Source: CALMEC01 sp031366605 (GTDB lineage: Bacteria; Actinomycetota; Thermoleophilia; Miltoncostaeales; Miltoncostaeaceae). Taken from it: 64,000 nt of DNA. The stretch spans positions 1-64,000 of the forward strand of contig JANLOO010000059.1 in assembly GCA_031366605.1 (NCBI GenBank). The letters are read 5' to 3'. This document shows positions 25,489 through 35,421 of the stretch, one piece after another. The first letter of the stretch is position 1, and each line of letters starts with the position of its first letter. The notes under the pieces were generated by a model that worked only from the letters and a program-made list of their open reading frames with translations, was not told where the DNA came from and made no database searches. Position numbers and translations under genes: made by a program.

Positions 25489-25629
25489 CTCCAGATCGTT
25501 GCCATCCTGAGCGTGGTTCAGCAACTCGACCTGCGGGTAGGTTCAACCCAGACCGATGGCCGTGTTCGAAACGCGCGACTAGGCGTAAGGTGTTACGCGC
25601 GGCACCTATGACGGGTATGGGCCTCGTCC

Positions 25630-25833
25630 TTGGACAAAGACATCAAGAAATTGGTCGATGCGCTCAAGGAGCAGGGCTGGCGTGTCGAAGGTACAAAGAA
25701 GGGCCGTGTCATTGCGTACGCGCCAGATGGAGTGGGGAAAGTCCTCATCGACACGACGATTGCTGATCGTCATGCGCTGGGAAACACAATCGCCCGGTTG
25801 AAGCAATGCGGGTATCAGCCGCCGAAGGGGTGA
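25630..25833 (+). CDS. HicA-like small protein (putative toxin fold)
   Basis: The 67-residue protein reads D-K-D-I-K-K-L-V-D-A-L-K-E-Q-G-W-R-V-E-G-T-K-K-G-R, then two strands and D-R-H-A-L-G-N-T-I-A-R-L-K-Q-C-G-Y. Order and spacing match the double-stranded-RNA-binding-like fold of HicA toxins. The catalytic His of classic HicA (S-H-H after the G-W strand) is not conserved; R-V-I-A occupies that place. It starts at TTG 25630, with no Shine-Dalgarno. GC is lower than in the neighbours. The next gene starts five bases after its stop. The RNase toxin role is uncertain because of the missing His. Confidence 0.6.
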   Translation: MDKDIKKLVDALKEQGWRVEGTKKGRVIAYAPDGVGKVLIDTTIADRHALGNTIARLKQCGYQPPKG

Positions 25834-25838
25834 GAGAA

Positions 25839-26132
25839 ATGTGCGATTACAGGGTGATTGTCAAGGTGTCGGGTACATCGAGCATTCCGATCGACACTTC
25901 GGATGAATTGCTTGAGGCCGTCTACGAGGCGCTGCTCGAACACGATGATTTGCTGGGAATCGTTGTTGGTGCCGACTCCAAGCCGACTCGCATCATTGTG
26001 ACTGCAACAATCTCCGCCAGCAATCAGGACGCAGCCGTCGATCGTCTCGTGGACTCGGTCGGGGATGTCCTTGTGAACCTGGATCTAATTCAAGGTTTCG
26101 TGGCCGCCGCAACGTCCTATCTACCCGCTTAG
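25839..26132 (+). CDS. small protein of unknown function, partner of the HicA-like gene
   Basis: The 97-residue acidic protein starts M-C-D-Y-R-V-I-V-K-V-S-G and alternates strands with helices (E-L-L-E-A-V-Y-E-A-L-L-E-H-D-D, then T-R-I-I-V-T-A-T-I-S-A, then D-A-A-V-D-R-L-V-D-S-V). This suggests a small ferredoxin-like alpha/beta fold. ATG 25839 has G-A-G-A weakly resembling a ribosome site and lies five bases after the upstream stop, so both are co-transcribed. It has no HicB domain and no recognisable DNA-binding motif. A toxin-antitoxin pairing is a guess from gene order. Confidence 0.5.
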   Translation: MCDYRVIVKVSGTSSIPIDTSDELLEAVYEALLEHDDLLGIVVGADSKPTRIIVTATISASNQDAAVDRLVDSVGDVLVNLDLIQGFVAAATSYLPA

Positions 26133-26323
26133 CGCACCGCGACCCGCCTGAGCCCGTCGGGGTGCGGCACAGTCCCGGAGGGATAACGTCAGAGAGGACC
26201 GTTGTTCGCTCACGGTTGGGGAGGTTGGCACGGGAGGTGCGCTTGGCCGCGAACTCACAGATATGCGTCGCGCCACGAGACGGTAACGCTCGTGTTCGGG
26301 TCGGTCCCGGCACCCGCGCGGAC

Positions 26324-26376
26324 ACTACGCCCTGGTGGCCGCCGACCAGTTCCGCCGACTGATCGCGGTCCCGTGA
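26324..26376 (+). pseudogene. detached 3' end of a DUF72 gene, with right copy of the 29-bp repeat
   Basis: 26324-26352 repeats 25360-25388 exactly. The frame continues to TGA 26374-26376 and encodes Y-A-L-V-A-A-D-Q-F-R-R-L-I-A-V-P, a natural DUF72-type ending. No start codon or upstream coding part belongs to it. It marks either the original end of the DUF72 gene after an insertion, or the remnant of a second copy. Confidence 0.7.
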
Positions 26377-26439
26377 GGCCGTTTGCCGAGGGGCCGCGCT
26401 ATCATTCGTGAAGCAGGCCTCGTGAAAGGAACGTTGGAC

Positions 26440-26760
26440 ATGGTCACGCTGACACCCACCGCAACTGAGAAGCTCAAGGTGCTCCTGGCCGACGAGGCCG
26501 ACGAGGGCGATGGTCTGCGGGTTCAGGTCGTGCCCGGTGGCTGCTCGGGTTTCGAGTACCAGTTGACGTTCGGCAAGGCCGAGGCCGAGGACGAGGTCGT
26601 CGAGCAGCACGGCGTCACGGTCATCATCGACCGGTTCAGCGCCCCGTACCTGTTCGGCGCGGAGTTCGACTACGAAGAGAGCTTCCAGGGCGCCGGGTTC
26701 GTCATCAACAACCCGAACTCAAGCTCCAGTTGCGGCTGCGGCAAGTCCTTCCAGGCCTAA
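26440..26760 (+). CDS. erpA: A-type iron-sulfur cluster carrier (ErpA/IscA-like)
   Basis: The 106-residue protein has the three cluster-binding cysteines of A-type carriers: one in G-G-C-S-G-F and two in S-C-G-C-G near the C-terminus. It delivers Fe-S clusters to target proteins. ATG 26440 is supported by AAAGGA nine bases upstream. The longer frame from 26383 adds residues encoded by the region between the detached DUF72 end and the ribosome site, so it was not used. It is convergent with the CAP-domain gene. Confidence 0.9.
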   Translation: MVTLTPTATEKLKVLLADEADEGDGLRVQVVPGGCSGFEYQLTFGKAEAEDEVVEQHGVTVIIDRFSAPYLFGAEFDYEESFQGAGFVINNPNSSSSCGCGKSFQA

Positions 26761-26782
26761 CCGAAACGAACCAGAAGGTTGG

Positions 26783-27283
26783 CTACCCGCCGAAGTCGGT
26801 GGTGTAGACCGTGTTGGAGCAGTCCGAGGCGGCGACGACTGCAAGGCCGACGACCTTGAAGCGCGTCGACAGCAGGTTCGCGCGGTGGCCGGGGCTGTCG
26901 AGCCACATCTGGACCATCGTCTTCGCGAGATCCGTCTCGCAGCCTGACGACATGCCCAGGTTCTCGCCGACGGTTTTCTTCTTGGAGTAACCCGCGCGAT
27001 ACAGGCGGACGTAGAACGGCTTGCCGTCGGCCCCGTCGTGGTCGAGCTTGCCCGTGCGGGCCAGGTAGACGCTGTGGCTGCGGGCGGGCCGCGCCAACAC
27101 CCGGGACACGCGAAGGGGCGCGAGCCCGTGATCCGCGCGTGCAGCGTTCATCTCGGTCAGCAAGACGGATTGGCCAGACAGTTCCTTCTGAGTGGCCCCA
27201 CTGGCGACGGGAACACCGACAAGGGCCACCACGGTGCCCAGCACCGTTGCCAGTGACAACACGTTTCGTCTGGACTGCACCAT
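26783..27283 (-). CDS. exported CAP/SCP-domain protein
   Basis: The 166-residue protein starts with a signal peptide (M-V-Q-S-R-R-N, hydrophobic stretch, A-S-G-A). The rest is a CAP domain: L-L-T-E-M-N-A-A-R-A-D-H-G-L-A-P-L, a His in S-H-S-V-Y-L-A, G-E-N-L-G and W-L-D-S-P-G-H-R-A-N-L-L. Bacterial CAP proteins are secreted and mostly of unknown function. ATG 27283 has GGAGGT seven bases upstream on its strand. Four Cys remain in the mature part (S-G-C-E-T and S-D-C-S-N contribute two). Confidence 0.85.
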   Translation of the reverse strand: MVQSRRNVLSLATVLGTVVALVGVPVASGATQKELSGQSVLLTEMNAARADHGLAPLRVSRVLARPARSHSVYLARTGKLDHDGADGKPFYVRLYRAGYSKKKTVGENLGMSSGCETDLAKTMVQMWLDSPGHRANLLSTRFKVVGLAVVAASDCSNTVYTTDFGG

Positions 27284-27704
27284 CGTTCGGACCTCCATGC
27301 CCGGCGACTCGTCAAGTGGACGCGCACCTTCTCCGAGATGCGTATCGGCATATGCACCGGAAACTTGAGCGTCCCGAGAAACAGTCATGCAGGGCGGTGT
27401 TGGCGCCAACCCGCACCAGGCTGCGCCCCGGGGCGATTGTCGGGTGTGAATTCGAACGTCGCAACGACATTGCGACGAGGATGACGAGCAATCGGCATTT
27501 CGGACCTCCATGTCCGGTGGGCTGCTGCCCAAGCACGTGCGGTGTGCGTGAGCCCTGCGGGAACGGGGACCTCACCGGGGTCGACGCAACGTATGCCACG
27601 ATCACGCCGCTAGTAAGGGCCGCGGTGCAATCTGCAACAGTTCTTACAAAGGAATCACAGTCGTTTCATCGAAGACGAGTTGTTCAATTTCGAGGAGTTG
27701 ATGG
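27284..27704. other. gene-free divergent region
   Basis: This 421-base stretch lies between two divergent genes. I see no supportable coding frame. An 18-base word TTCGGACCTCCATGyCCGG occurs at 27285-27303 and again at 27499-27517. In the first copy it includes the ribosome site of the CAP gene, so part of the leader may be duplicated. Otherwise nothing recognisable. Confidence 0.4.
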
Positions 27705-28811
27705 GTGGTCGCTGCACCTCCGCCACCGGTTGTCATGACGACAGGAACGGCGATGGGGCATGCCGTCGTACAGGTCGGTCGCGACACGACCGCAGTGGGC
27801 ATATGGATCGACGGGCGGTTTGTGCGGCGTCTCCGCGTGTCACGTGCGCCGAGGAGGCTGGCGGTCCCGCTTCCGGTCGGTTTGCATGCACTGGGCGTGC
27901 GTGCACGTGGTGCTGGGGGTACGCGATGGTCACGTACGAGTTTGCTGTGGGTACTCCCGTCGTCGGCACGCCTGGCCAAAGGCATCGGAGGGAGAATCGA
28001 TCCGCGCCTGCAGGGTGACCTCGTCCGTCTGACCGGACGGTTGCCGGCAATCAGCGGGGCGTATGTCCAGCACCTGGTGACCGGCTGCGGGGCTGCAGTC
28101 AACGCCGGGGCACGGTTCCCCGCGGCGAGCACGCTCAAGGCAGCGATCCTTCTGGATGTGGAGCGCCGGTCGACTGGGCATCCCTCCGCCACGATGAACC
28201 GCCTGCTCGACCAGATGATCATCGAATCGAGCGACCGTGCCGCCAACGAAGTCCTTGCGATCCAAGGGGGCGGTTCGGCGCTGACCGGTGCAGCACATGT
28301 GACCGACACGTTGCATGCGATGGGCCTTCGCGAATCGTTGGTTCGACGTCCCTACATCATTGAGCCGGCAGAGCGTCGGACGGGAGATTCGATACCTGTG
28401 CGCGCCACCGCCCAACCAGCGTTGCTCACCAACTTCATCTCCACCCCGTACGAGCTTGCCCGGGTGATGGTGGCGATCCAACGGGGAATGCGCGGCGGCG
28501 GTCCGCTGCCGCGGATCGGGGTGCGTTCGCCGGCGATTCGGACGGGTGTTCTCCCGCGGCTGCTGTCCGTGCGCGACCGCACAAAGCTCGTCGCGGGCGC
28601 GCCTGCCGGTGTCCTCGTCGCCCACAAGAGCGGCTACAACACCAACGTCAAGCACGACGCCGGCATCCTGTACCTGCGAAGCGGTCCGGTCGTGGCGGTG
28701 GCGATGAGCTGGAGCGCGTCGGGTGTGGGCGATGCGGTCGGCGATCGCTTTGTGGCGGACGTCGCTCGGGTTGCCGCGGCACGCCTGCGCAACGGGGGCC
28801 GGTGTCGATGA
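27705..28811 (+). CDS. class A beta-lactamase-like serine hydrolase
   Basis: The 368-residue protein has the penicillin-recognising fold in residues 100-365. Active-site motifs are S-T-L-K (Ser142, Lys145), S-S-D-R-A-A-N (SxN region, Ser176 to Asn181) and H-K-S-G near residue 307, the K-T/S-G triad. Residues 1-95 are an extra beta-rich, Arg-rich region with no clear signal peptide. The omega-loop Glu of true class A enzymes is not evident, so it may act as a peptidase or esterase rather than a beta-lactamase. The start is uncertain: ATG codons at 27735 and later are alternatives. Confidence 0.8.
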   Translation: MVAAPPPPVVMTTGTAMGHAVVQVGRDTTAVGIWIDGRFVRRLRVSRAPRRLAVPLPVGLHALGVRARGAGGTRWSRTSLLWVLPSSARLAKGIGGRIDPRLQGDLVRLTGRLPAISGAYVQHLVTGCGAAVNAGARFPAASTLKAAILLDVERRSTGHPSATMNRLLDQMIIESSDRAANEVLAIQGGGSALTGAAHVTDTLHAMGLRESLVRRPYIIEPAERRTGDSIPVRATAQPALLTNFISTPYELARVMVAIQRGMRGGGPLPRIGVRSPAIRTGVLPRLLSVRDRTKLVAGAPAGVLVAHKSGYNTNVKHDAGILYLRSGPVVAVAMSWSASGVGDAVGDRFVADVARVAAARLRNGGRCR

Positions 28812-28916
28812 GAAGTCCGCTCCCAGCGGTAAAAAAGGCGAGGTCTTGCGACTCTTCTCCCTGTGGCGCGTGTACCGTGGCGAACAACTGGTGGGAGGAA
28901 GCTGTGAAGGAGATTG

Positions 28917-29099
28917 GTGAACGAGTCTGACGACAGTGGGTACGTGACGAATCCGAGAGCACCGCTCCAAGGTGTGATGTTGGTGAGCGTCGGAAAGACA
29001 CGTGACGAGACACCGCTGGTGGGCACGGTCCATGCCCACGTCGCGCGTCTTCACGACCTCCCGTCGCTGATCCACGCCTGCGTGCCCGGAGGCAAGTAG
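28917..29099 (+). CDS. possible small protein
   Basis: A 60-residue frame starts at GTG 28917 with AGGAG at 28908-28912. The product is V-N-E-S-D-D-S-G-Y and so on, with no recognisable domain. The spacing of the ribosome site is tight (four bases). It stands in an otherwise gene-free stretch after the beta-lactamase-like gene. It could be chance. Confidence 0.25.
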   Translation: MNESDDSGYVTNPRAPLQGVMLVSVGKTRDETPLVGTVHAHVARLHDLPSLIHACVPGGK

Positions 29100-29143
29100 C
29101 CGTCCCAGGGCGTGTGTCGCTGAGACAGCCTGAAAGAGTCAGC

Positions 29144-29289
29144 CGCAGTCAGCGTTTGAGTGGCCCGAAGGGCCGCGAACAGGCCGTCTGAGAGCCGTGC
29201 TGAATGCGGTGTTTGGATTCAACGCAGTCAGCGTTTGAGTGGCCCGAAGGGCCGCGAATAGGCCGCCTGAGAGCCGTGCTGAATGCGGC
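29144..29289. repeat. two tandem copies of a 68-bp hairpin unit, period 79 bp
   Basis: Copy 1 starts at CGCAGTCAGCG 29144 and copy 2 at 29223; about 65 of 68 positions agree. Each contains a short stem GGCCC-GAA-GGGCC. The pair ends eight bases from the dnaE2 stop, so it could help end the dnaE2 transcript. It may also be a small dispersed element that duplicated. Confidence 0.7.
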
Positions 29290-29296
29290 GTATGGG

Positions 29297-32200
29297 TCAC
29301 ATTCCTTGGCCGAAGTGTTGTCCTTCGGGGACGGCGGCGCGGAGGCGGTGGGTCTCGTCGACTTGTTGTGGGGTGGGTGTCGGAACCGCGGCACGTTCGA
29401 GACGTGTTGCGAGGACGTTGATGTTGCGGCCCTTGCGCTCGAGTCGGCCGAACGCGACGAGGAGCGGTTCGGAACGCAGGAGCGCCCGGTGGCGTTCGTA
29501 GATCTGCGGTCGGATGATCACGTTGACCATGCCGGTCTCGTCCTCCAGCAGCAGGAACACGATGCCGTGTGCGGTTCCCGGCCGTTGGCGCGCGACGACG
29601 AGTCCGGCGACCGAAAGGTCCGTGCCGTCCGGGGTGTCGCGAAGCTCCGCGGCGGTACGCGTTCCAGGTGGTAAGCCGGGGCGTACCAGCGCGACCAGGT
29701 GCCAGCCGGTGGAGAGCCCCATCGTCTCGTAGTCGGTGACGACCCGCTCAAATCGGGTCTCTTGCGGGAGCGATGGGGCGGGTGATGCGGGGATCGGCAG
29801 CGGCAGTTGTCGGCCGGCTTGAGTGGATGTGGATCGGGCGAGCGTTCCGAGTTCCCACAACATGGCGCGACGGGGTCGATTGAAGTTGTCGCACGCGCCT
29901 GCACGCACCAGTGCGGTGAGTTGTTCGCGACTCAGGTCAGATCGCGCCACCATGTCGGTCAAATCCACGAACGGGCCGTTGTGGTCACGCTCCAGCTCCA
30001 GATGGTCGGCGCCGTCACCGACACCCCGGATGTAGCCCAGGCCGATGCGTACGCCGCCGTCGGCCTCGACCGTGCACCGTGCGTCCGAGCGCAGGATGCA
30101 CGGCGGGTGGGTGCGCACGCCGCGCCGCGCGGCATCGCGCACGAGGCTGGCGGGCGGATAGAAGCCCATTGGCTGGGCGTTGAGCAGCGATGCCAGGAAC
30201 TCCGCCGGGTGATGTCGGCGAAGCCACGCGCTCTGGTAGGCCAGCACCGCGAACGCCGATGCGTGCGCCTTTGGAAACCCGAAGTTGGAGAACCCGATCA
30301 GCTTGGTGAACACGGTGCGGATCGTCGCGTCATCCACACCGCGATCGCGGGCGCCGTCGCGGAACTCACGCCACAGCCGCAACATGGCGTCGCGACTGCG
30401 TTTGCGGCTCATGGCGCGACGCAGCGCCTCGGCCTGGCCGGGGCTGAACCCGGCCAGCGCCATCGCGACCTCGAGCACCTGCTCCTGGAACACGACGACC
30501 CCGAGGGTCTCGCGCAGGCAGTCGGCCAGCAGCGGATGGTCGTACGGCGGCTCAAAGTCGGGGTCGCGACGCTTGGCGTTGCGGTGCTTGACGTAGGGAT
30601 GGACGGCGCCGCCGCTGACGGGGCCGGGGCGGATCAACGCGACCTGGATCGTCAGGTCATCCATGGTCTCGGGCTGGGTCTGCAGGATGCTCTGAATCTG
30701 CGCGCGGCTTTCGATCTGGAACACCCCGACGGTGTCGCCGTCGCGGATCTCCTCGTAGACGGCCGGATCGTGGACGTCGATGCGGGCCAAGTCGACGGGG
30801 GTGCCGCGTCGCCGGGCGACCAGGTCGATGCACTCCTCGACGGCCGACAACATGCCCAATCCCAGCAGGTCGATCTTGACGAACCCGGCGTCGGCGCAGG
30901 AGTCCTTGTCCCACTGCACCATCTGCCTGCCTTCGAATGCCGCGGGCACGATCGGCACCAGCTCCACCAGCGGTCGGGCCGACACGATCATGCCGCCGGA
31001 GTGCTGTGACAGGTGCCGCGGCAGGCCTGCGGCCTCGCGTGCCAGGAATGCCAGTGCCCGCCAGCGGGGTGAGCGCATCTTGTGTTCGCCCTCCGGCAGG
31101 CGCAGCAGCTCTTCCTCCAACGCCGTCGGCGATGACCACCCGTCGGCTTGGCGGGATAGGCGCTCGATGTCGGCCGGCGGGAGGGCGAGCACCTTGCCGA
31201 GTTCGCGGATCGCCATACGCGTGCGGAATGTCGGGAAGGCGGCGACGAGTGCGGCGTGGTCGGTGCCGTAGCGGCGGATGATCTCGGCGATCAGGCCCTT
31301 GCGGATGTCACGTGGAAAGTCCAGGTCGATGTCGGGCGCCGCCACCATGTCGCGGTTGAGAAACCGTCCCAAAAACAGCTTGTTGCGGACCGGGTCGATG
31401 TGCGAGAGGCCGGTCAGGTAACAGACGATCGACCCGACCGACGATCCGCGGCCGCGGCCCGGTGGCAGGCTCCGCCGTGCCGACCCTGCGGGCCGACAGG
31501 TGTACGCCACCTCACGTGCGATCTCCAGAATCTCGCGATGCAGTAAAAAGAACCCGGCCAGGCCGTGGTGGGTGATGAGCCCAAGCTCTTCGTGCAATCG
31601 CACGAGTGCGTCGCGTCGGCGTTCTGCGTTGGGGTAGCGGGCGCCCAGGTGGTAGTGGCAGATACGCGACAGACTCGCGTCAGCGGACTCATCGGGGCTG
31701 GTGAAGTCGGGGTAGGTGTAGCCCAGGTCGCGCGTCAGGTCGAATTGCAGCCGCTCGGCCAGGCGCACGGTCTGGGCGACGGCTGCGGGGTTGTCGATGA
31801 ACCGTGCGGCGGCCTCGGCCGGTGGTCGCAATACGGCGTCGCGGTTGCCACGTCGCTCACCGTCGGAGCCGTCCAGCGTCAGGTGATGGCGGATCGCGAC
31901 GAACGCGTCCTGCAGGAACGCACGGCGCGGGTGGTGGGCGTGGACGTCGCCGGTCGCGACGGTCGGGAGGCCCAGGACCTCGGCCAGCTGCGTCAGATGG
32001 CGCACCAAGGTCCGATCGCCGCGGGCGCGGGGCCGTTGCAGTTCGACGTACACGTTGCCCGGACCGAATGTCTGGACCAGACGTCGGGTCGCGGCCTCGG
32101 CGTCGCGGGTGCGGTCGGCGGTGACGAGCCGCGGGACCACGCCGTGCCGGGCACAGCCGGTCAGGCACACGAGGCCGGTGGCGTAGGCGTCCAGGTGTGC

Positions 32201-32551
32201 GGGATCGAGCGCAGGCGGGATCGCCCGCCGATCGGGCGGTGGGCGCGTGGCGGCGTGCGCGAGCGTGATCAGCCGGCACAGGTTGGCGTACCCGACGTCG
32301 GTCTCGACCAGCAGCGTCAGGTGCGACCCACAGGTCAAGGTCAGCTCGGCCCCGGTGATCGGTCGGATACCGGCATCCTTGGCGGCATGTGCGAACGCCA
32401 GTGACCCAGAGAGCCCGTCGTGGTCGGTCAGCGCCATCGCCGGATACCCGAACGCCGCGGCCTGCTCAGCGAGCTCCTCCGGGGCCGACGCCCCGTCCAG
32501 GAAGCTGAACGCCGAGTGGGTGTGCAGCTCGATGTACGGGACGGAAGACAT
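29297..32551 (-). CDS. dnaE2: error-prone DNA polymerase DnaE2 (ImuC)
   Basis: The 1084-residue protein is a C-family polymerase used for SOS mutagenesis and lesion bypass. The N-terminal PHP domain begins I-E-L-H-T-H-S-A-F-S-F-L-D-G-A-S. The palm has P-D-I-D-L-D-F-P with catalytic Asp residues, then G-R-G-S-S-V-G-S (in A-R-R-S-L-P-P-G-R-G-R-G), V-F-Q-E-Q-V-L and A-Y-Q-S-A-W-L-R-R-H. An OB fold follows near residue 990 (F-L-L-L-E-D-E-T-G-M). A tau-binding tail is missing, as is normal for DnaE2. ATG 32551 lies two bases after a LexA box, so the longer open frame upstream is not coding. Its partner imuB lies at 39091..40299. Confidence 0.95.
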   Translation of the reverse strand: MSSVPYIELHTHSAFSFLDGASAPEELAEQAAAFGYPAMALTDHDGLSGSLAFAHAAKDAGIRPITGAELTLTCGSHLTLLVETDVGYANLCRLITLAHAATRPPPDRRAIPPALDPAHLDAYATGLVCLTGCARHGVVPRLVTADRTRDAEAATRRLVQTFGPGNVYVELQRPRARGDRTLVRHLTQLAEVLGLPTVATGDVHAHHPRRAFLQDAFVAIRHHLTLDGSDGERRGNRDAVLRPPAEAAARFIDNPAAVAQTVRLAERLQFDLTRDLGYTYPDFTSPDESADASLSRICHYHLGARYPNAERRRDALVRLHEELGLITHHGLAGFFLLHREILEIAREVAYTCRPAGSARRSLPPGRGRGSSVGSIVCYLTGLSHIDPVRNKLFLGRFLNRDMVAAPDIDLDFPRDIRKGLIAEIIRRYGTDHAALVAAFPTFRTRMAIRELGKVLALPPADIERLSRQADGWSSPTALEEELLRLPEGEHKMRSPRWRALAFLAREAAGLPRHLSQHSGGMIVSARPLVELVPIVPAAFEGRQMVQWDKDSCADAGFVKIDLLGLGMLSAVEECIDLVARRRGTPVDLARIDVHDPAVYEEIRDGDTVGVFQIESRAQIQSILQTQPETMDDLTIQVALIRPGPVSGGAVHPYVKHRNAKRRDPDFEPPYDHPLLADCLRETLGVVVFQEQVLEVAMALAGFSPGQAEALRRAMSRKRSRDAMLRLWREFRDGARDRGVDDATIRTVFTKLIGFSNFGFPKAHASAFAVLAYQSAWLRRHHPAEFLASLLNAQPMGFYPPASLVRDAARRGVRTHPPCILRSDARCTVEADGGVRIGLGYIRGVGDGADHLELERDHNGPFVDLTDMVARSDLSREQLTALVRAGACDNFNRPRRAMLWELGTLARSTSTQAGRQLPLPIPASPAPSLPQETRFERVVTDYETMGLSTGWHLVALVRPGLPPGTRTAAELRDTPDGTDLSVAGLVVARQRPGTAHGIVFLLLEDETGMVNVIIRPQIYERHRALLRSEPLLVAFGRLERKGRNINVLATRLERAAVPTPTPQQVDETHRLRAAVPEGQHFGQGM

Positions 32552-32553
32552 GG

Positions 32554-32567
32554 CGAACGTATGTTCG
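32554..32567 (-). promoter_or_regulatory. LexA (SOS) box of dnaE2
   Basis: CGAACGTATGTTCG has the actinobacterial/Gram-positive SOS consensus (GAAC-N4-GTTC) as a near-perfect palindrome. It ends two bases before the dnaE2 ATG, so bound LexA would cover the -10 region and transcript start. Confidence 0.88.
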
Positions 32568-32731
32568 CGTATTGATCGCCGGGTCTCAACCCACGATCGT
32601 CTGGAATTGTTCTCCGACCCGTTGCCGAGCCTCAGTCGCCACGATCTTTGCGAGTAGCGCAGCGCCGGCTCGCTCGGTTCGGGTTGCTGTTGTGCCGCTG
32701 AGCCCCGCAATGAAGCTGCCATAATCCGGCG

Positions 32732-34525
<1,794 letters not shown>

Positions 34526-34778
34526 GCGAAACCACAGCACCGGTGGTACGCCGCCCACGGATCACCTGGAGGCGACAGAGCAAACGCATGTTCGCCTACC
34601 GATGAGGGTGATCGCAAGCTGAAGCCCGTGCTCCGCGCGCGGCTACGGGATTTCCCGCATCCCCGAATCCGGGCGAACCGCATCGGACGTCAGGGCAGGT
34701 GCGGATTCCGCGCATCGGGAACCGGTACTGAATTGACCAAGGCAAAGGATTTGCAGACACCGAGGGAAGGACGTCACG

Positions 34779-35354
34779 ATGAATCGCCGGATGACAGGAA
34801 TCGTCTCACTGATCTCAGCAGTGGTCCTGCTCGTGATCGGGGGACTCACAATGACGGGCGGCCTCTTCATCCATAACCAGGTCAATGATCAACTCACGGC
34901 ACAGAAGATCTCCTTCGCTCCGGCGGGCAACGAGGGTCTCCCCGCTGACATCCAGGACTACGGCGGGACGCAGGTCGTCAACGGAGCCCAGGCCAAGGTC
35001 TTCGCAGACCAGTACATCCGCGTCCATGTCCTCGGTTCCATCGCAGGCGCCGCGAAGGCCAACCCGAGCCTCAAAGGCGCGACGACGTACGCCGAAGTCA
35101 GCGCGGCATCGCGCGCCAACCCGAACAACCAGGAGCTTTCCGGCCTGGTGCAGACGGTGTTCCGGGGCGAGATGCTTCATGCCTCACTGCTGTCGTCCTA
35201 CGCATGGTGGACGCTCGGCACGATCCTCGTCTGGATCGCGATCGCTTCGCTGTCGCTCGGACTGATCGGCGTCGTCGCGGGAGTCCTGGTCGCGACCCCG
35301 CTCGGTGCCCGTTTCGCATGGCACCGCCACGGTGGGCGCGCCGCACACGCCTGA
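34779..35354 (+). CDS. membrane protein with two transmembrane helices
   Basis: The 191-residue protein has a membrane helix at about 8-30, an outside domain of about 110 residues (Q-L-T-A-Q-K-I-S-F, D-Y-G-G-T-Q-V-V-N-G-A-Q-A, T-Y-A-E-V-S), and a second helix at about 143-170. The layout and the Q-V-x-x-Q-L-x-x-x-K-I start of the outer domain match a common actinobacterial family of unknown function, often misannotated as an aromatic-ring-opening dioxygenase. The ribosome site is GGAAGG before ATG 34779. The 250 bases upstream hold no gene. Confidence 0.7.
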   Translation: MNRRMTGIVSLISAVVLLVIGGLTMTGGLFIHNQVNDQLTAQKISFAPAGNEGLPADIQDYGGTQVVNGAQAKVFADQYIRVHVLGSIAGAAKANPSLKGATTYAEVSAASRANPNNQELSGLVQTVFRGEMLHASLLSSYAWWTLGTILVWIAIASLSLGLIGVVAGVLVATPLGARFAWHRHGGRAAHA

Positions 35355-35377
35355 CCCTGCCACGTCAAGTCCCGCCA

Positions 35378-35401
35378 GCCGCCGCCCTCCCGGGCGGTGG
35401 C
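35378..35401. terminator. hairpin between convergent genes
   Basis: A 10-bp stem (GCCGCCGCCC 35378-35387 with GGGCGGTGGC 35392-35401, one G-T pair) closes a four-base loop. Its place in the 67-bp gap between convergent genes fits a two-way terminator. Confidence 0.65.
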
Positions 35402-35421
35402 CGTCGTTTGGGCGCGAACGG

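Noticed and set aside
27705..28811. True class A beta-lactamase
   Set aside because: SxxK, SxN-like and KSG motifs are present, but the omega-loop Glu was not found, so only beta-lactamase-like is claimed.
34582..34594. SOS-box-like AAACGCATGTTCG
   Set aside because: The left half lacks GAAC, and the nearest start is about 185 bases away; probably chance.
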